Source of the DNA: Bacteroidetes bacterium UKL13-3
Lineage (GTDB): Bacteria > Bacteroidota > Bacteroidia > UKL13-3
Reading direction: 5' to 3'
Assembly (NCBI GenBank): GCA_001602415.1
Contig: CP012155.1
Coordinates: 1,364,001 to 1,428,000 of the forward strand
Length of the DNA: 64,000 nt
This document shows positions 33,560 to 43,402 of this stretch, one piece after another. Within the stretch, counting starts at the first letter, position 1; every line of letters begins with the position of its first letter. The notes beneath the pieces are model-generated. The model was not told the DNA's origin. It worked only from the letters and a program-made list of their open reading frames with translations, and did no database searches. A program made the position numbers and the translations under genes.

Positions 33560-35086
33560 ATGGAAGAAAAAGTACTGATTATTGATTTTGGTTCGCAATA
33601 CACACAGTTGATTGCACGCAGATTGCGCGAGTTAAACGTTTACTCCGAAATTTATCCTTGTACACATTTACCCGAAATTAACGATGATACAAAAGCAGTG
33701 ATTCTCTCGGGTAGTCCATATTCTGTTAACGATGGATTACTGCCAAACATTGATTTGTCTAGTATTCGTGGCAAATTACCATTATTGGGTGTGTGTTATG
33801 GTGCTCAATTGTTGGCCAATCAAAATGGCGGACACGTGGCTCCGTCTAAAATAAGAGAATATGGAAGAGCTATATTAAAATCGGTTGATGATGATATTTT
33901 GTTTAAGGGTATTGTACCTGGTTCGCAAGTTTGGATGAGTCATGGCGATACCATACAATACATTCCCTCAAACTTTAAAGTGGTTGCTAGTACAGATGAT
34001 GTGCATGTTGCAGCGTTTAAAATTGAAGGTGAAAAAACATACGCTATTCAATTTCACCCCGAAGTTACACATAGTATTGACGGTAAGAAGTTGCTCGAAA
34101 ATTTTGTTAAACATGTTGCCGAACTCAAACAAGATTGGAATTCGAAGCACTTTATTGAAGCAACAACTGCTGAGTTAAAAGAAAAATTAGGTGATGATAA
34201 AGTAATTTTAGGTTTGTCTGGAGGGGTTGATTCCTCGGTAGCTGCAGTATTGTTGGATAAAGCCATTGGTAAGAACCTAACAGGTATTTTTATTGATAAT
34301 GGATTGCTGCGCAAAAACGAGTTTCAACAAGTATTAGATGCATACAAAAACATGAACCTAAATGTAATTGGTGTGGATGCCCGTTACCGTTTTTGGAATG
34401 AATTGAAAGGAAAAACTGATCCCGAGGAAAAACGCAAAACAATAGGGCGTGTTTTTATAGAAGTTTTTGAAGAAGAAGCCAAGAAGATTGAAGGAGCCAA
34501 GTGGCTAGGACAAGGAACAATTTATCCCGATGTAATTGAATCGGTGAGCGTAAAAGGTCCTTCAGCAACCATTAAGTCGCACCATAATGTTGGCGGTTTA
34601 CCCGAGAAAATGCACCTTAAAATTGTTGAGCCATTACGTGCATTGTTTAAAGATGAAGTGAGAGCAGTAGGAGCAGAGTTGGGTATGGAAAAAGTGATAT
34701 TAGGTCGCCATCCTTTCCCAGGTCCTGGTTTAGCTATTCGTATTTTGGGCGAGATTACAGAGGAAAAAGTTTCTATTTTGCAAGATGCGGATGCCATATT
34801 TATTGAGGAGTTAAAAGCCCATGGGTTATATGACCAAGTTTGGCAAGCAGGTGCCATTTTCTTACCGGTTCAGTCGGTAGGAGTAATGGGTGATGAGCGC
34901 ACGTATCAACATGTAATTTGTTTGCGAGCCGTAACTTCAGTTGATGGAATGACAGCCGATTGGTGTCATTTACCTTATGGTTTCTTAGCAGAGGTTTCCA
35001 ACAAAATTATCAATAAAGTTAAAGGAATAAACAGAGTTGTATACGATATTAGCTCTAAACCACCTGCAACTATTGAGTGGGAATAA
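33560..35086 (+). CDS. guaA: GMP synthase (glutamine-hydrolysing)
   Basis: Converts XMP to GMP. Class I glutamine amidotransferase first: catalytic Cys in LGVCYGAQ and the His/Glu of [11 protein letters not shown]-pyrophosphatase next: P-loop GLSGGVDSS, then the GMP synthase dimerisation domain with [11 protein letters not shown] and the C-terminal [11 protein letters not shown] that closes the active site. The ATG at 33560 ([17 protein letters not shown]) matches the family. 508 residues is normal. Confidence 0.97.
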   Translation: MEEKVLIIDFGSQYTQLIARRLRELNVYSEIYPCTHLPEINDDTKAVILSGSPYSVNDGLLPNIDLSSIRGKLPLLGVCYGAQLLANQNGGHVAPSKIREYGRAILKSVDDDILFKGIVPGSQVWMSHGDTIQYIPSNFKVVASTDDVHVAAFKIEGEKTYAIQFHPEVTHSIDGKKLLENFVKHVAELKQDWNSKHFIEATTAELKEKLGDDKVILGLSGGVDSSVAAVLLDKAIGKNLTGIFIDNGLLRKNEFQQVLDAYKNMNLNVIGVDARYRFWNELKGKTDPEEKRKTIGRVFIEVFEEEAKKIEGAKWLGQGTIYPDVIESVSVKGPSATIKSHHNVGGLPEKMHLKIVEPLRALFKDEVRAVGAELGMEKVILGRHPFPGPGLAIRILGEITEEKVSILQDADAIFIEELKAHGLYDQVWQAGAIFLPVQSVGVMGDERTYQHVICLRAVTSVDGMTADWCHLPYGFLAEVSNKIINKVKGINRVVYDISSKPPATIEWE

Positions 35087-35130
35087 TCTATTGGAGTTTC
35101 ATAAATACATTAAGCTTAATAACAAAACTT

Positions 35131-36261
35131 ATGCGTAAGGTTTTAACATTGTTTTTGTTTGGGTTGGCCATCTTTTCAAATAGCATAGTATTTGGACAAG
35201 AATCTCCACGAATGGTAATGTTGATGCCTTTTTGCAGTAAACAGATTTTAGCAAATCCTAACCATAGTGATGCTCAGTTAAGTAATTTAAGCAGAGAGTA
35301 CTACCAGGGTGCAATGATTGCAGCAGATTCTCTGGAGCGTGCTGCTATTCCTGTTTCACTTTCTGTTTTTGATACCGAAAACGATAGTTTAGTGTTGGTG
35401 TCACTTCTGAAAAAGAATGTACTAAAAGAGGCCGATTTTATTTTGGGTCCCGTTTTAAAAGGTGGAAACAAAGTAATGAGCGATTTTGTGAAAGGCAAAG
35501 ATGTTTTTCATGTTTCACCTTTAATGACACTCTCTAAATCGCCAATCAACGATCCTAATTTTATCTCAGCTAATCCCGACTTGCCTTTTTATGCCAAATA
35601 TATCATGCAATTCATTAGGGCTGAAAGTAACGATTCGGCTCAAATAATTGTGGTGAGTGATAAATCGGGTTTGGATAAAACCATTAGCACCGCCTTAAAA
35701 GGTTTGGCTGCTCAGGGTAAATTCTACAAAATAAAATACCTCGATTACCAAAAAGGAATGAGTTTGGATAACGTATTATCTAAAACACTCACCAATCATA
35801 TCATCATTCCATCTTCAAATGAGAATACGGTTAATGCAGCTATAAAAAGTATTAAAGATACCTCAGCCTTCAAGGGTTTGGTGGTTTATGGTTTTCCGCA
35901 ATGGCTTGAGTTTAAAAATCCAGACTACGTAAATTGGCAGCAGGTAAATGTTCGCATTGCTACACCGTTTTATGTTGATTATGGTAGAGAGGAGGTAAAA
36001 CGTTTTATTGCAGCTTACCGCGAACGTTATTATACCGAACCAACTGATGCTGCCTTCAAAGGCTACGATCAGTTTTTGTTTTTTGCGAGTCGTTTGCAAC
36101 TAGACGGAAAAAAGATAATGACCAAAGCAGAAGGTAATCCGCAGAAAATGCTCCACACTGTTTTTAATTTTAAGAAGCAGGATGATAAAAGCGGCTACAA
36201 AAACACATATCTCAATATGGTTGGTATTCGAAATTTTAGCTTTCAGCATTTCAATAAATAG
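35131..36261 (+). CDS. Periplasmic type 1 binding-protein-fold protein
   Basis: A 376-residue exported protein starting MRKVLTLFLFGLAIFSNSIVFGQ (signal peptide). The mature part has the layout of a type 1 periplasmic-binding-protein or receptor-ligand fold: two Rossmann-like halves (KNVLKEADFILGPVLKGGNK; AQIIVVSDKSGLDKT; FKGLVVYGFPQW; PTDAAFKGYDQFLFFASRL). Comparable proteins in Bacteroidota often follow a LysM domain, but no LysM is seen here. It lies 44 bases after guaA but belongs to no obvious transporter. Ligand unknown. Confidence 0.75.
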   Translation: MRKVLTLFLFGLAIFSNSIVFGQESPRMVMLMPFCSKQILANPNHSDAQLSNLSREYYQGAMIAADSLERAAIPVSLSVFDTENDSLVLVSLLKKNVLKEADFILGPVLKGGNKVMSDFVKGKDVFHVSPLMTLSKSPINDPNFISANPDLPFYAKYIMQFIRAESNDSAQIIVVSDKSGLDKTISTALKGLAAQGKFYKIKYLDYQKGMSLDNVLSKTLTNHIIIPSSNENTVNAAIKSIKDTSAFKGLVVYGFPQWLEFKNPDYVNWQQVNVRIATPFYVDYGREEVKRFIAAYRERYYTEPTDAAFKGYDQFLFFASRLQLDGKKIMTKAEGNPQKMLHTVFNFKKQDDKSGYKNTYLNMVGIRNFSFQHFNK

Positions 36262-36378
36262 TATAATTCTAAGAGTTATCTCAGCTTTAAAAAAATCGCA
36301 TTAAATAAGGGTGATTTAGCTAACATTGTATCCCTAAATATTCCTATATTTTCAACTTAAACCAAATCTACAGTAAAC

Positions 36379-37782
36379 GTGTCATTACCTGTAAAAAACA
36401 AGTACATTGATTTAATCAATCAAACCTTTTATTTCCCACGTCATGGTTTTGAAGTGCGCGAAAATAATTTGTTCTTTCATGATGTTGATTTAATGGAAGT
36501 TATCAAAGAGTTTGGAACGCCTTTAAAGTTTACCTATTTACCCAAAATTGGATCGCAAATTCGGAAGTCCCGAACACTGTTTAATCAGGCTATTGATAGA
36601 TATGGTTATAAAGGTAAATACTACTATTGTTACTGCACTAAAAGCTCTCATTTCTCATTTATTTTAGATGAAGTATTAAAAAATGATGCAGATATTGAAA
36701 CATCTTCGGCATTTGATTTAGACTTATTGCAAAACCGACACGAAAAGGGGCTGTTTGGTAAAGAGAAGTATATTATTTGCAACGGTTACAAAACAGATAA
36801 TTACGCTCAAAAAATGGGTGAGTTTGTAAAGAATGGTTTTGAAAATCTTATCTGCGTGTTGGATAATCCGGAGGAGTTGGCTGTTATAAACAAACATGCT
36901 AACACACCCATGAAACTGGGAATAAGAATTGCCACTGAGGAAGAACCTGGTTTTTTGGTGTATACATCACGTTTGGGTATGAGCTATAAAGTGGTTAAAG
37001 AGTTTTATGAAACACAAATTCAACATAACCCCGATTATAAATTGAAGATGCTCCATTTTTTTGTCAATTCAGGCATTAAGGATACAACATATTATTGGAG
37101 TGAATTAACACGATTGGTAAATGTTTATTGTGATGTGAAAGAAGTTTGTCCCGACCTGGATACGCTCGACATTGGGGGCGGTATGCCGATATATACATCC
37201 TTGGGTATTGAGCATGATTACCCATACATGATTGATCAAATTGTATATTATATTAAAACGATTTGCGATTCCCGCGGTGTTCCTGAGCCCAATATTTTTA
37301 CTGAATTTGGTTCGTTTACGGTTGGCGAGAGTGGGGGTTCCCTATACAGCATCATCGGCCAAAAGCAACAAAATGATAAAGAGTTTTGGTATATGATTGA
37401 TAGCTCATTCATTACTACGTTACCCGATACTTGGGGGATTGGCCAGAAGTTTATTTTATTGGCAATTAACCAGTGGGATAAAGAGTTTCAGCGTATCAAC
37501 TTGGGTGGATTAACTTGTGATAGTCAAGATTTTTATAATTCAGATACACATACCAACCAAGTTTTTTTACCAAAGCTACAAGATGGTGAGCCTTTATATA
37601 TGGGATTTTTCCATACAGGTGCTTATCAAGAATCATTAGGAGGTTATGGAGGTATTCAACATTGTTTGGTTCCAGCTCCTAAGCATATCATTATTGATAA
37701 AAAATCGGATGGAACGCTGGATTATAAAGTGTTTGCGCAGGAGCAAGACGCAGCATCAATGATGAAAATATTGGGATATTAA
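36379..37782 (+). CDS. speA: Arginine decarboxylase (PLP-dependent, fold III), SpeA-like
   Basis: Makes agmatine from arginine for polyamine synthesis. 467 residues from a GTG at 36379. The N-terminal barrel carries the PLP Lys in YYYCYCTKSSHFSF, His in the FFVNSGIKD region, and GGGMP in LDIGGGMPIYTS; the C-terminal beta domain has Asp/Glu and Cys motifs (NLGGLTCDSQDFYN, FFHTGAYQESLGGYGG). It is shorter than E. coli SpeA, as is usual for the Bacteroidota form. Diaminopimelate decarboxylase-like alternatives are less likely given size and motifs. Confidence 0.85.
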   Translation: MSLPVKNKYIDLINQTFYFPRHGFEVRENNLFFHDVDLMEVIKEFGTPLKFTYLPKIGSQIRKSRTLFNQAIDRYGYKGKYYYCYCTKSSHFSFILDEVLKNDADIETSSAFDLDLLQNRHEKGLFGKEKYIICNGYKTDNYAQKMGEFVKNGFENLICVLDNPEELAVINKHANTPMKLGIRIATEEEPGFLVYTSRLGMSYKVVKEFYETQIQHNPDYKLKMLHFFVNSGIKDTTYYWSELTRLVNVYCDVKEVCPDLDTLDIGGGMPIYTSLGIEHDYPYMIDQIVYYIKTICDSRGVPEPNIFTEFGSFTVGESGGSLYSIIGQKQQNDKEFWYMIDSSFITTLPDTWGIGQKFILLAINQWDKEFQRINLGGLTCDSQDFYNSDTHTNQVFLPKLQDGEPLYMGFFHTGAYQESLGGYGGIQHCLVPAPKHIIIDKKSDGTLDYKVFAQEQDAASMMKILGY

Positions 37783-37794
37783 TTTGAAAAATAG

Positions 37795-37824
37795 TTGTAA
37801 ACTTTAAAAAATTACTTATTTTCG
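37795..37824 (+). promoter_or_regulatory. Promoter of the small basic protein
   Basis: TTG at 37795-37797, a 19-base spacer, then TATTTTCG at 37817-37824 (one change from TAnnTTTG), 23 bases before the ATG. Confidence 0.5.
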
Positions 37825-37847
37825 CATCCCTTAAATAGAACAAAGTC

Positions 37848-37988
37848 ATGGCAGTTACACGTTTAAAAAGAAAAGATAGAAGAAACAAAAACGCTTCGAT
37901 GGATCGCAAGCAAGCTATCAAATTGAACACTTCATTGGTGAACGTTAAGTCGCCAAATACAGAGAAAGTAGTTATTATCGAAGACTAG
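37848..37988 (+). CDS. Small basic protein, 46 residues
   Basis: A gene too short for usual ORF thresholds. It encodes MAVTRLKRKDRRNKNASM followed by DRKQAIKLNTSLVNVKSP and an acidic end VVIIED. It has its own promoter-like element and a strong terminator immediately after, so it is very likely a real, independently expressed gene. Basic start and small size suggest nucleic-acid or ribosome contact. I do not recognise a named family; similar short Lys/Arg-rich proteins occur in Bacteroidota. Confidence 0.75.
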   Translation: MAVTRLKRKDRRNKNASMDRKQAIKLNTSLVNVKSPNTEKVVIIED

Positions 37989-38008
37989 TTTCCTGAGATA
38001 TTGTAAAT

Positions 38009-38045
38009 AAGAGCCCGGTTCCTAAAAGGAGTCGGGCTCTTTTTG
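38009..38045 (+). terminator. Rho-independent terminator of the small gene
   Basis: AAGAGCCCG / CGGGCTCTT stem, extended by TCCT/AGGA across a two-base mismatch, followed by Ts. Confidence 0.85.
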
Positions 38046-38299
38046 TTACTTTAAATGTAGTTATATATTAGCTCAAGTGGATCATTTAGAGCAATTCTGA
38101 GGTAGTTAAATGCTGTATGACGAAAAAGCGACTATAGTGCTTGTAATACAAATTCTATTCAAGAAGTTTTAAATGGTAATTACTTGAAGGTTAAGATGAG
38201 TGTATTATACTTTGTATATTATTTTTAAACAGTTGGTTAGAGTCGTCTACTAAATGCTTTATCTACTTCTAATAAGGGTTACGCCATTATTATGGAGTA

Positions 38300-39100
38300 T
38301 TAATGTAATCCGGTTTTGTGTTTTACTACGCTATCCAATAACAATTGTTTAAAATCTTTCAATGCAATCATGTTTGGTCCATCGCTTAAAGCTTGATCAG
38401 GATTTTCGTGCACTTCAAAAAAGAAACCATCAACACCAACGGCTGCAGCTGCACTTGCAAGGTAAATGGCATACTCCCTGTTTCCGCCACTTTTACCGTC
38501 CATTCCACCCGGTTTTTGGGTACTGTGGGTAACATCCATACAAACAGGATAACCAAAGGATTTCATATCAACAATATTGCGGAAGTCAACTACCAAATTA
38601 TTATAGCCGAACATGGTTCCACGCTCGGTAAGGATGATTTGTTTATTTTCTGTACTTTCAACTTTTTTAATAGCATGTTTCATTTCAATACCTGAGAGAA
38701 ACTGCGCCTTTTTTACGTTAACAATTCGTCCAGTATTTCCGCATGCTAACAATAAATCAGTTTGGCGACAGAGGAAGGCAGGGATTTGCAATACATCAAT
38801 AACCTCTGCGAGTTCTTCTGCTTGATGGCTTTCGTGAATATCAGTGGTAACTGGCAATCCGAAGGTGTCTTTCACCTTTTGCAAAATACGCAATCCTTCT
38901 TTTATTCCGTGACCACGATAGCTATCAACCGATGTTCTATTAGCCTTGTCAAACGATGCTTTAAACACATATGTGAGTTTCAATTCCTCAGCTATCAACG
39001 AAATCTTTTCGGCAAGATTCATTACCATGCTTTCGTTTTCGATAATGCAAGGTCCAGAAATTAAGAATGGGGTTGATTGTATTTTTTCGTAAAGTGTCAT
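38300..39100 (-). CDS. kdsA: 3-deoxy-8-phosphooctulonate (Kdo-8-P) synthase
   Basis: Condenses phosphoenolpyruvate with arabinose 5-phosphate to give Kdo-8-phosphate for LPS. 266 residues of a DAHP-type barrel: [78 protein letters not shown]. The Asn of KANRTS type positions supports a Kdo-8-P rather than DAHP synthase. Its partner enzyme KdsD is encoded two genes upstream on the same strand. Promoter TACTTTTG lies four bases from the ATG. Confidence 0.95.
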   Translation of the reverse strand: MTLYEKIQSTPFLISGPCIIENESMVMNLAEKISLIAEELKLTYVFKASFDKANRTSVDSYRGHGIKEGLRILQKVKDTFGLPVTTDIHESHQAEELAEVIDVLQIPAFLCRQTDLLLACGNTGRIVNVKKAQFLSGIEMKHAIKKVESTENKQIILTERGTMFGYNNLVVDFRNIVDMKSFGYPVCMDVTHSTQKPGGMDGKSGGNREYAIYLASAAAAVGVDGFFFEVHENPDQALSDGPNMIALKDFKQLLLDSVVKHKTGLH

Positions 39101-39104
39101 AATG

Positions 39105-39112
39105 CAAAAGTA
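39105..39112 (-). promoter_or_regulatory. -7 box of kdsA, near-leaderless
   Basis: Minus-strand TACTTTTG, exact match, ends four bases before the ATG at 39100, so the transcript probably begins at the start codon. This implies kdsA has its own promoter although kdsD lies upstream. Confidence 0.6.
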
Positions 39113-39123
39113 AATTTTTACGG

Positions 39124-39654
39124 TTAATTATCTGGGAACAACTTTGCCCATATTTCGAGGTTGTTGTATTTGCCGTTTCTGTATTCGTAATCTCTCAGGA
39201 AAGCTTCGCGTTCAAATCCTAATCTATCCAAAAGCGTGATGCTATCGGTATTTTCTGGTTCTACTTCAGCAGCTATTCGGTGAAGTTTTAAATCGTTCTC
39301 TACAAATTGTAAAATAGCGTTGATGCTTTCGGCTGCATATCCTTTACCCCAATATTCAGGAAAAAGCCAGTAACCGAGCTCGCAACGTTTATTTGTGTTA
39401 TCAATACGATAAATGCTGAATACACCCATAAAAGGATGTTCTATGTTTGATACCACCCAAGCATAACCTAATCCGGTTTCGCGGTTCTTCTTGTACCATT
39501 CAATTTGTACAACTGTATCTTCAAAAGTTGCATAAGTAATATCAAAAAACTTGGTAACCTTTGGGTGAGAAAAGCCTTCAAATACCTTTTGCTGATCGTC
39601 TTTTTCAACAGGTCGTAATAATAGGCGAGGAGTGGTAAGCGAAAGTTGGTTCAT
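39124..39654 (-). CDS. RimJ/RimL-type GNAT N-acetyltransferase
   Basis: A 176-residue GNAT protein: N-terminal [16 protein letters not shown] is the RimJ/RimL hallmark; GVFSIYRID and [25 protein letters not shown] hold the acetyl-CoA loop, and [39 protein letters not shown] the conserved ending. Such enzymes acetylate protein N-termini or small amines; no substrate can be inferred. Its start overlaps kdsD's stop at 39654, so it is co-transcribed with kdsD. Confidence 0.9.
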   Translation of the reverse strand: MNQLSLTTPRLLLRPVEKDDQQKVFEGFSHPKVTKFFDITYATFEDTVVQIEWYKKNRETGLGYAWVVSNIEHPFMGVFSIYRIDNTNKRCELGYWLFPEYWGKGYAAESINAILQFVENDLKLHRIAAEVEPENTDSITLLDRLGFEREAFLRDYEYRNGKYNNLEIWAKLFPDN

Positions 39655-40604
39655 CAGTTATTTAGGCTGTATATCTGAACAATGCCCTCTAGTTTTCCTT
39701 TATTATCAGCAACAAGTAATGATGTTATTTTATGCGCATTCATTAATTCTTCCGCTTCGGCCATCATCATTTTTTTATTGATGGTACGTGGTTTCGCTGT
39801 CATAATATGTTTGGCTGTTAACGCAAATAATTTAGCAGTGTGTTTGTCCATTGCTCTGCGCAAATCGCCATCGGTTATAATACCCGCAACTTTATTTTGT
39901 GCAACAACAACTGCCAAACCAAGGCGACCGCTGCTCATGGTATTAATTACTTGCTGGATGCTGTCGGTTGGTTTTACTACTGGAAGTTTATCTTTAAACA
40001 TACAGCTTTCAACCGTTGTTAGTAGCTTTCGGCCCAAACTTCCACCAGGGTGAAATTTGGCAAAATCTTCGGGTTTAAAGTTGCGGGCTTTCATCAAGGC
40101 AACAGCCAGGGCATCGCCCATAGCAAGTGTAGCCGTGGTGGATGAAGTGGGCGCAAGTTCAAGTGGGCAAGCTTCCTTGTATACTTTTACATTTAGGTGG
40201 TAGTCCGAATTTTTTGCTAAAGTAGATTTGGGGTTACCACTCATTCCAATAACTTTTATAGATGCCGCTTTGATGTATGGAATGAGTTTTAGTAACTCTT
40301 CTGTTTCACCGCTATATGAAATAGCAACGAGTACATCTTCCTTTTTTAGCATTCCCAAATCGCCATGAAACGCTTCAACAGGATGCATAAACATACTGGG
40401 TGTTCCGGTACTAGCTAATGTAGCTGATATTTTTGCACCTACTAATCCCGATTTTCCTACACCACAAATAACCAAACGGCCTTTGCTTTTCAATACCGTT
40501 TCAACGGCTTTGTTAAAGTTTTCATCTAGCTGTTTGCTTAGGTCTGCCAATGCTTTGGCTTCTATTTGAAAAACCTCTTTTGCATATTTTTTATAGTCGG
40601 TCAT
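39654..40604 (-). CDS. kdsD: Arabinose-5-phosphate isomerase (KpsF/GutQ)
   Basis: Isomerises ribulose 5-phosphate to arabinose 5-phosphate, the KdsA substrate. 316 residues: SIS domain with VICGVGKSGLVGAKISATLASTGTPSMFMHP and DVLVAISYSGETEELLKL, then two CBS domains (MFKDKLPVVKPTDSIQQVINTMSSGRLGLAVVV; IMTAKPRTINKKMMMAEAEELMNAHKITSLLVAD). Its genomic closeness to kdsA supports a role in Kdo formation rather than capsule or sugar-alcohol metabolism. Confidence 0.94.
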   Translation of the reverse strand: MTDYKKYAKEVFQIEAKALADLSKQLDENFNKAVETVLKSKGRLVICGVGKSGLVGAKISATLASTGTPSMFMHPVEAFHGDLGMLKKEDVLVAISYSGETEELLKLIPYIKAASIKVIGMSGNPKSTLAKNSDYHLNVKVYKEACPLELAPTSSTTATLAMGDALAVALMKARNFKPEDFAKFHPGGSLGRKLLTTVESCMFKDKLPVVKPTDSIQQVINTMSSGRLGLAVVVAQNKVAGIITDGDLRRAMDKHTAKLFALTAKHIMTAKPRTINKKMMMAEAEELMNAHKITSLLVADNKGKLEGIVQIYSLNN

Positions 40605-40872
40605 GGTTTTGGTTTGCAGTTTACGATTTTAGGTTTGTTGCTGATTTGTTGTTTCTTCTTAATAGGTTAGTTCATGGTTCATAGATCAGGGTTTGATGAA
40701 TTGCGGTGCGGGTTGCGAGTTATTTATTGCGATTTACCTTGCCCACCTTATTTTTCTACCAATCAATTTATTCGGAGGTATGCTTCTATAAACTCAGCAT
40801 GACATCGCATTCAATAAATTACGAACCAATCAACACAATTAACATTTTACCATCAACTTTATCAAACAACCA

Positions 40873-41244
40873 CTAGTGAACATGATCAGGTCCAAACACC
40901 TCTGCTTTGTAACCAAAATGATGAGCAAACTCTCTTATTTCTTTGGCTAATTCGGGATTATTGGTTGCTCTTTCGTAGGTATCACCAAGTGTTGAAAGTG
41001 TTTGGAACATAAAAAGATTCATTTCTTCAACGTTCATATCTTTGGTCCATAAATCAATGCGCAAAGCATTTTGTTGCAAACCGTCCCACAATGAAAGAAT
41101 GACAGCTTTCGATTCCTGCAATCCGTCTACATCTGCATCATCTGCATCCCACTGGATTTGAACAGGTAAATTTTCTTTATCAAGCATCACATTAAAACGG
41201 ATTTGTGATGATTTTACAATTTCGTTGTTGGTTTCGTTGCTCAT
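40873..41244 (-). CDS. gldC: Gliding motility protein GldC
   Basis: A 123-residue cytoplasmic-type protein matching GldC: SSQIRFNVMLDKENLPVQIQWDADD, ESKAVILSLWDG, LRIDLWTKDMNVEEMNLFMFQTLSTLGDTYERAT and the C-terminal His-rich end. GldC is required for full gliding in Flavobacterium but its biochemical role is unclear. No other gld gene adjoins; porX lies 600 bases away on the same strand. Its presence supports a gliding lineage. Confidence 0.93.
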   Translation of the reverse strand: MSNETNNEIVKSSQIRFNVMLDKENLPVQIQWDADDADVDGLQESKAVILSLWDGLQQNALRIDLWTKDMNVEEMNLFMFQTLSTLGDTYERATNNPELAKEIREFAHHFGYKAEVFGPDHVH

Positions 41245-41308
41245 GTATCTTTGATTCTAATTTGAAAGTGCAATTATAAGGTGTTTTGTTTGATTGCTAA
41301 AATGCAGA

Positions 41309-41641
41309 TTATGAATCGAGTTTTTGCTTTATCTGAACCAAAAATCTGCGCAGCCGGGTTAATGAATCAACAACTGTTGCTATATCCTCAATATTGGATT
41401 GCTGCTTAATATAATCAGCTGCACCTTGCAAGGTATAACCTTTTTCTTTTACTAAATGATGAATGAGGCGGAGCAGTTGAATGTCTTTTTCGGAATATTT
41501 ACGTGTCCCTTTTTCTGTTTTCTCTGGCTTTAAAACAGAAAATTCCTTTTCCCAAAAACGTATCAATGAAGGAGCTTCGCCAATCATGGCCGATACATCT
41601 CCAATAGTGTAATATTTTTTGGTAATAGTTTCCTGATTCAT
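41309..41641 (-). CDS. MerR-family transcriptional regulator
   Basis: A 110-residue DNA-binding protein with an N-terminal MerR winged helix: YTIGDVSAMIGEAPSLIRFWEKEFSVLKPEKTEKGTRKYSEKDIQLLRLIHHLVKEKGYTLQGAADYIKQ. It ends after a short helix and has no sensor domain, the small MlrA-like or 'MerR-type HTH only' form found throughout Bacteroidota. Target unknown. Transcription is on the minus strand with gldC 64 bases downstream. Confidence 0.92.
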   Translation of the reverse strand: MNQETITKKYYTIGDVSAMIGEAPSLIRFWEKEFSVLKPEKTEKGTRKYSEKDIQLLRLIHHLVKEKGYTLQGAADYIKQQSNIEDIATVVDSLTRLRRFLVQIKQKLDS

Positions 41642-41654
41642 GGTATTGTTAGGG

Positions 41655-41662
41655 CGAAAATA
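41655..41662 (-). promoter_or_regulatory. -7 box of merR gene
   Basis: Minus-strand TATTTTCG, one change from TAnnTTTG, 13 bases before the ATG. Confidence 0.4.
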
Positions 41663-41684
41663 GGATTATTTTAGGTTACAGCAA

Positions 41685-41722
41685 GGTAGCTTCGGCCATT
41701 TCGGCTTCGCGGAAGCTCAGCC
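41685..41722 (-). repeat. Dispersed 36-bp palindromic repeat, copy 2
   Basis: Read on the minus strand, CTGAGCTTCCGCGAAGCCG then AAATGGCCGAAGCTACC. It aligns with 8733-8768 (plus) and 52913-52945 (plus). Inside are two small hairpins, GCTTCCGCGAAGC and AGCTTC/GAAGCT. Confidence 0.7.
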
Positions 41723-41845
41723 ACTTTGCAATAACTAAATCAATAGTTGTCTTTTTGTAAAAGAGACTTCTTCATATTTCTATAGATCTTTCGCATCACT
41801 TAACAGATTAACACAATAAACCAGTCAATGCAATTAACTAATCAA

Positions 41846-43402
41846 CTATGATTTGGTTTCCAAAATTACAAACGGCACAATCATCTCCTCCAAACTAATT
41901 CCACCATGCTGAAAAGAATTGTTGTACATTTTAACGTGGTAATTATAGTTGTTGGGGTAAGCCATAAAATGGTCTTCGGTGGCAAACACAAAACGTGAGC
42001 TGATGTTCTGTTTAGGTAAGTATGCCTCTGAAGGATCTTTGATAGTAAACAAATCACTTTCGTTGTAATTGAGGTTACGTCCTTGTTTGTAGCGTAGGTT
42101 AGTGCTTGTGGCTCTATCACCCACAATTTTCACAGGATTGCTTACGCGAATAGATCCATGGTCGGTGGTGATAATCAATTTTACTTTGTATTGCGCCAAA
42201 CGTTTTAAAGCATCAAACAGGGGAGAGTGCTCAAACCAACTTTGGGTGATGCTGCGGTAGGCCGCTTCGTCTTCGGCAAGTTCCTTCATTACGTTCATCT
42301 CAGTTCGGGCGTGGCTCAGCATGTCAACAAAATTGTAAACGATTGCGTTAAATTTATTGTTGAGCATATTCGGAATATCATCAACCAATCGTTTACCGGC
42401 ATCTAAATTGGTAATCTTGGTATAACTGAATTTATCTTTTATTCCAGCCCTTTGTAGTTGTGTTTGAAGCAACTCTTCTTCATGCAAGTTTTTACCTTCA
42501 TCTTCTTCCTCATCTACCCAAAGGTTAGGATATAATTTATCAATCTCTGAGGGCATCATTCCTGCAAAAAACGAATTGCGTGCATAGTGCGTTGTTGTTG
42601 GCAAAATTGTTAAGTATACATCTTCATTAATGGTACGAAAATATTCATTCAACATGCTTTGAATCACTTTCCATTGGTCAAAACGGAAGTTATCAAGCAA
42701 TAATAAAAAAACAGGTTCTTCTCCCTTGAGTTCTGGAATTACTTTTCGCTTCATCACTGTATGGCTCATGGCCGGGGTTCTATCGGTTGGCTTGCGCAAA
42801 AAGTTGATATAATTTTGTTTGACAAATTTTGTCCACGAGCGATTGGCTTCACTTTTTTGCATCAATAAAATCTCATCCATACCTGTATCTGGACTATTAC
42901 TCAATTCCAATTCCCAATAAATGAGTTTACGGTATAGTGTAACCCATGCATCAAAGTCGAGGTTATCGCTTAACTCCATACCAATTTGCCTAAATTCTTG
43001 CTGGTATCCTTGCGCTGTTTTTTCGGAAACTAAACGCTTATTATCCAATTGTTTTTTAATGGATAAGAGTATCTGATTAGAATTTACAGGTTTGATAAGA
43101 TAATCTGCAATTTTGCTTCCGATAGCTTCCTCCATTATATGCTCTTCTTCACTTTTGGTAATCATCACTACCGGCACTTCGGGTTTAATGGTTTTGATTT
43201 GGGCTAAAGCTTCGAGGCCAGAAATACCTGGCATGTTTTCATCTAAAAAAATAATATCAAAATCGTTGTTGCGACAGGCATCAATTGCATCCAACCCATT
43301 GGTTACTTTATGTACTTCGTAACCTTTTGTTTTTAAAAATAAAATATGTGGCTTTAACATTTCAATCTCGTCATCAGCCCACAGTATGTTTATGTTTTGC
43401 AT
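41846..43402 (-). CDS. porX: T9SS response regulator PorX (receiver plus PglZ phosphatase domain)
   Basis: A 518-residue regulator of the type IX secretion system, working with the sensor kinase PorY and sigma factor SigP in Porphyromonas. N-terminal receiver domain: acidic pocket WADDE near 8-12 and phosphorylated Asp 54 in IIFLDENMPG; Lys in LIKPV. The rest is a PglZ/alkaline-phosphatase-like domain (VFLLLLDNFRFDQWKVIQ with catalytic Asp/Asn; ILPTTTHYARNSFFAGMMP; LIITTDHGSIRV). It supports an active T9SS that exports the three cargo-type proteins of this window. Confidence 0.95.
   Translation of the reverse strand: MQNINILWADDEIEMLKPHILFLKTKGYEVHKVTNGLDAIDACRNNDFDIIFLDENMPGISGLEALAQIKTIKPEVPVVMITKSEEEHIMEEAIGSKIADYLIKPVNSNQILLSIKKQLDNKRLVSEKTAQGYQQEFRQIGMELSDNLDFDAWVTLYRKLIYWELELSNSPDTGMDEILLMQKSEANRSWTKFVKQNYINFLRKPTDRTPAMSHTVMKRKVIPELKGEEPVFLLLLDNFRFDQWKVIQSMLNEYFRTINEDVYLTILPTTTHYARNSFFAGMMPSEIDKLYPNLWVDEEEDEGKNLHEEELLQTQLQRAGIKDKFSYTKITNLDAGKRLVDDIPNMLNNKFNAIVYNFVDMLSHARTEMNVMKELAEDEAAYRSITQSWFEHSPLFDALKRLAQYKVKLIITTDHGSIRVSNPVKIVGDRATSTNLRYKQGRNLNYNESDLFTIKDPSEAYLPKQNISSRFVFATEDHFMAYPNNYNYHVKMYNNSFQHGGISLEEMIVPFVILETKS

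Noticed and set aside
38046-38299. Possible small gene in the gap before kdsA
   Set aside because: No frame with a plausible start, composition or promoter; the gap is AT-rich and nothing is recognisable.
40605-40872. Possible small gene or RNA between kdsD and gldC
   Set aside because: No supported frame, hairpin with T-run or promoter box was seen.
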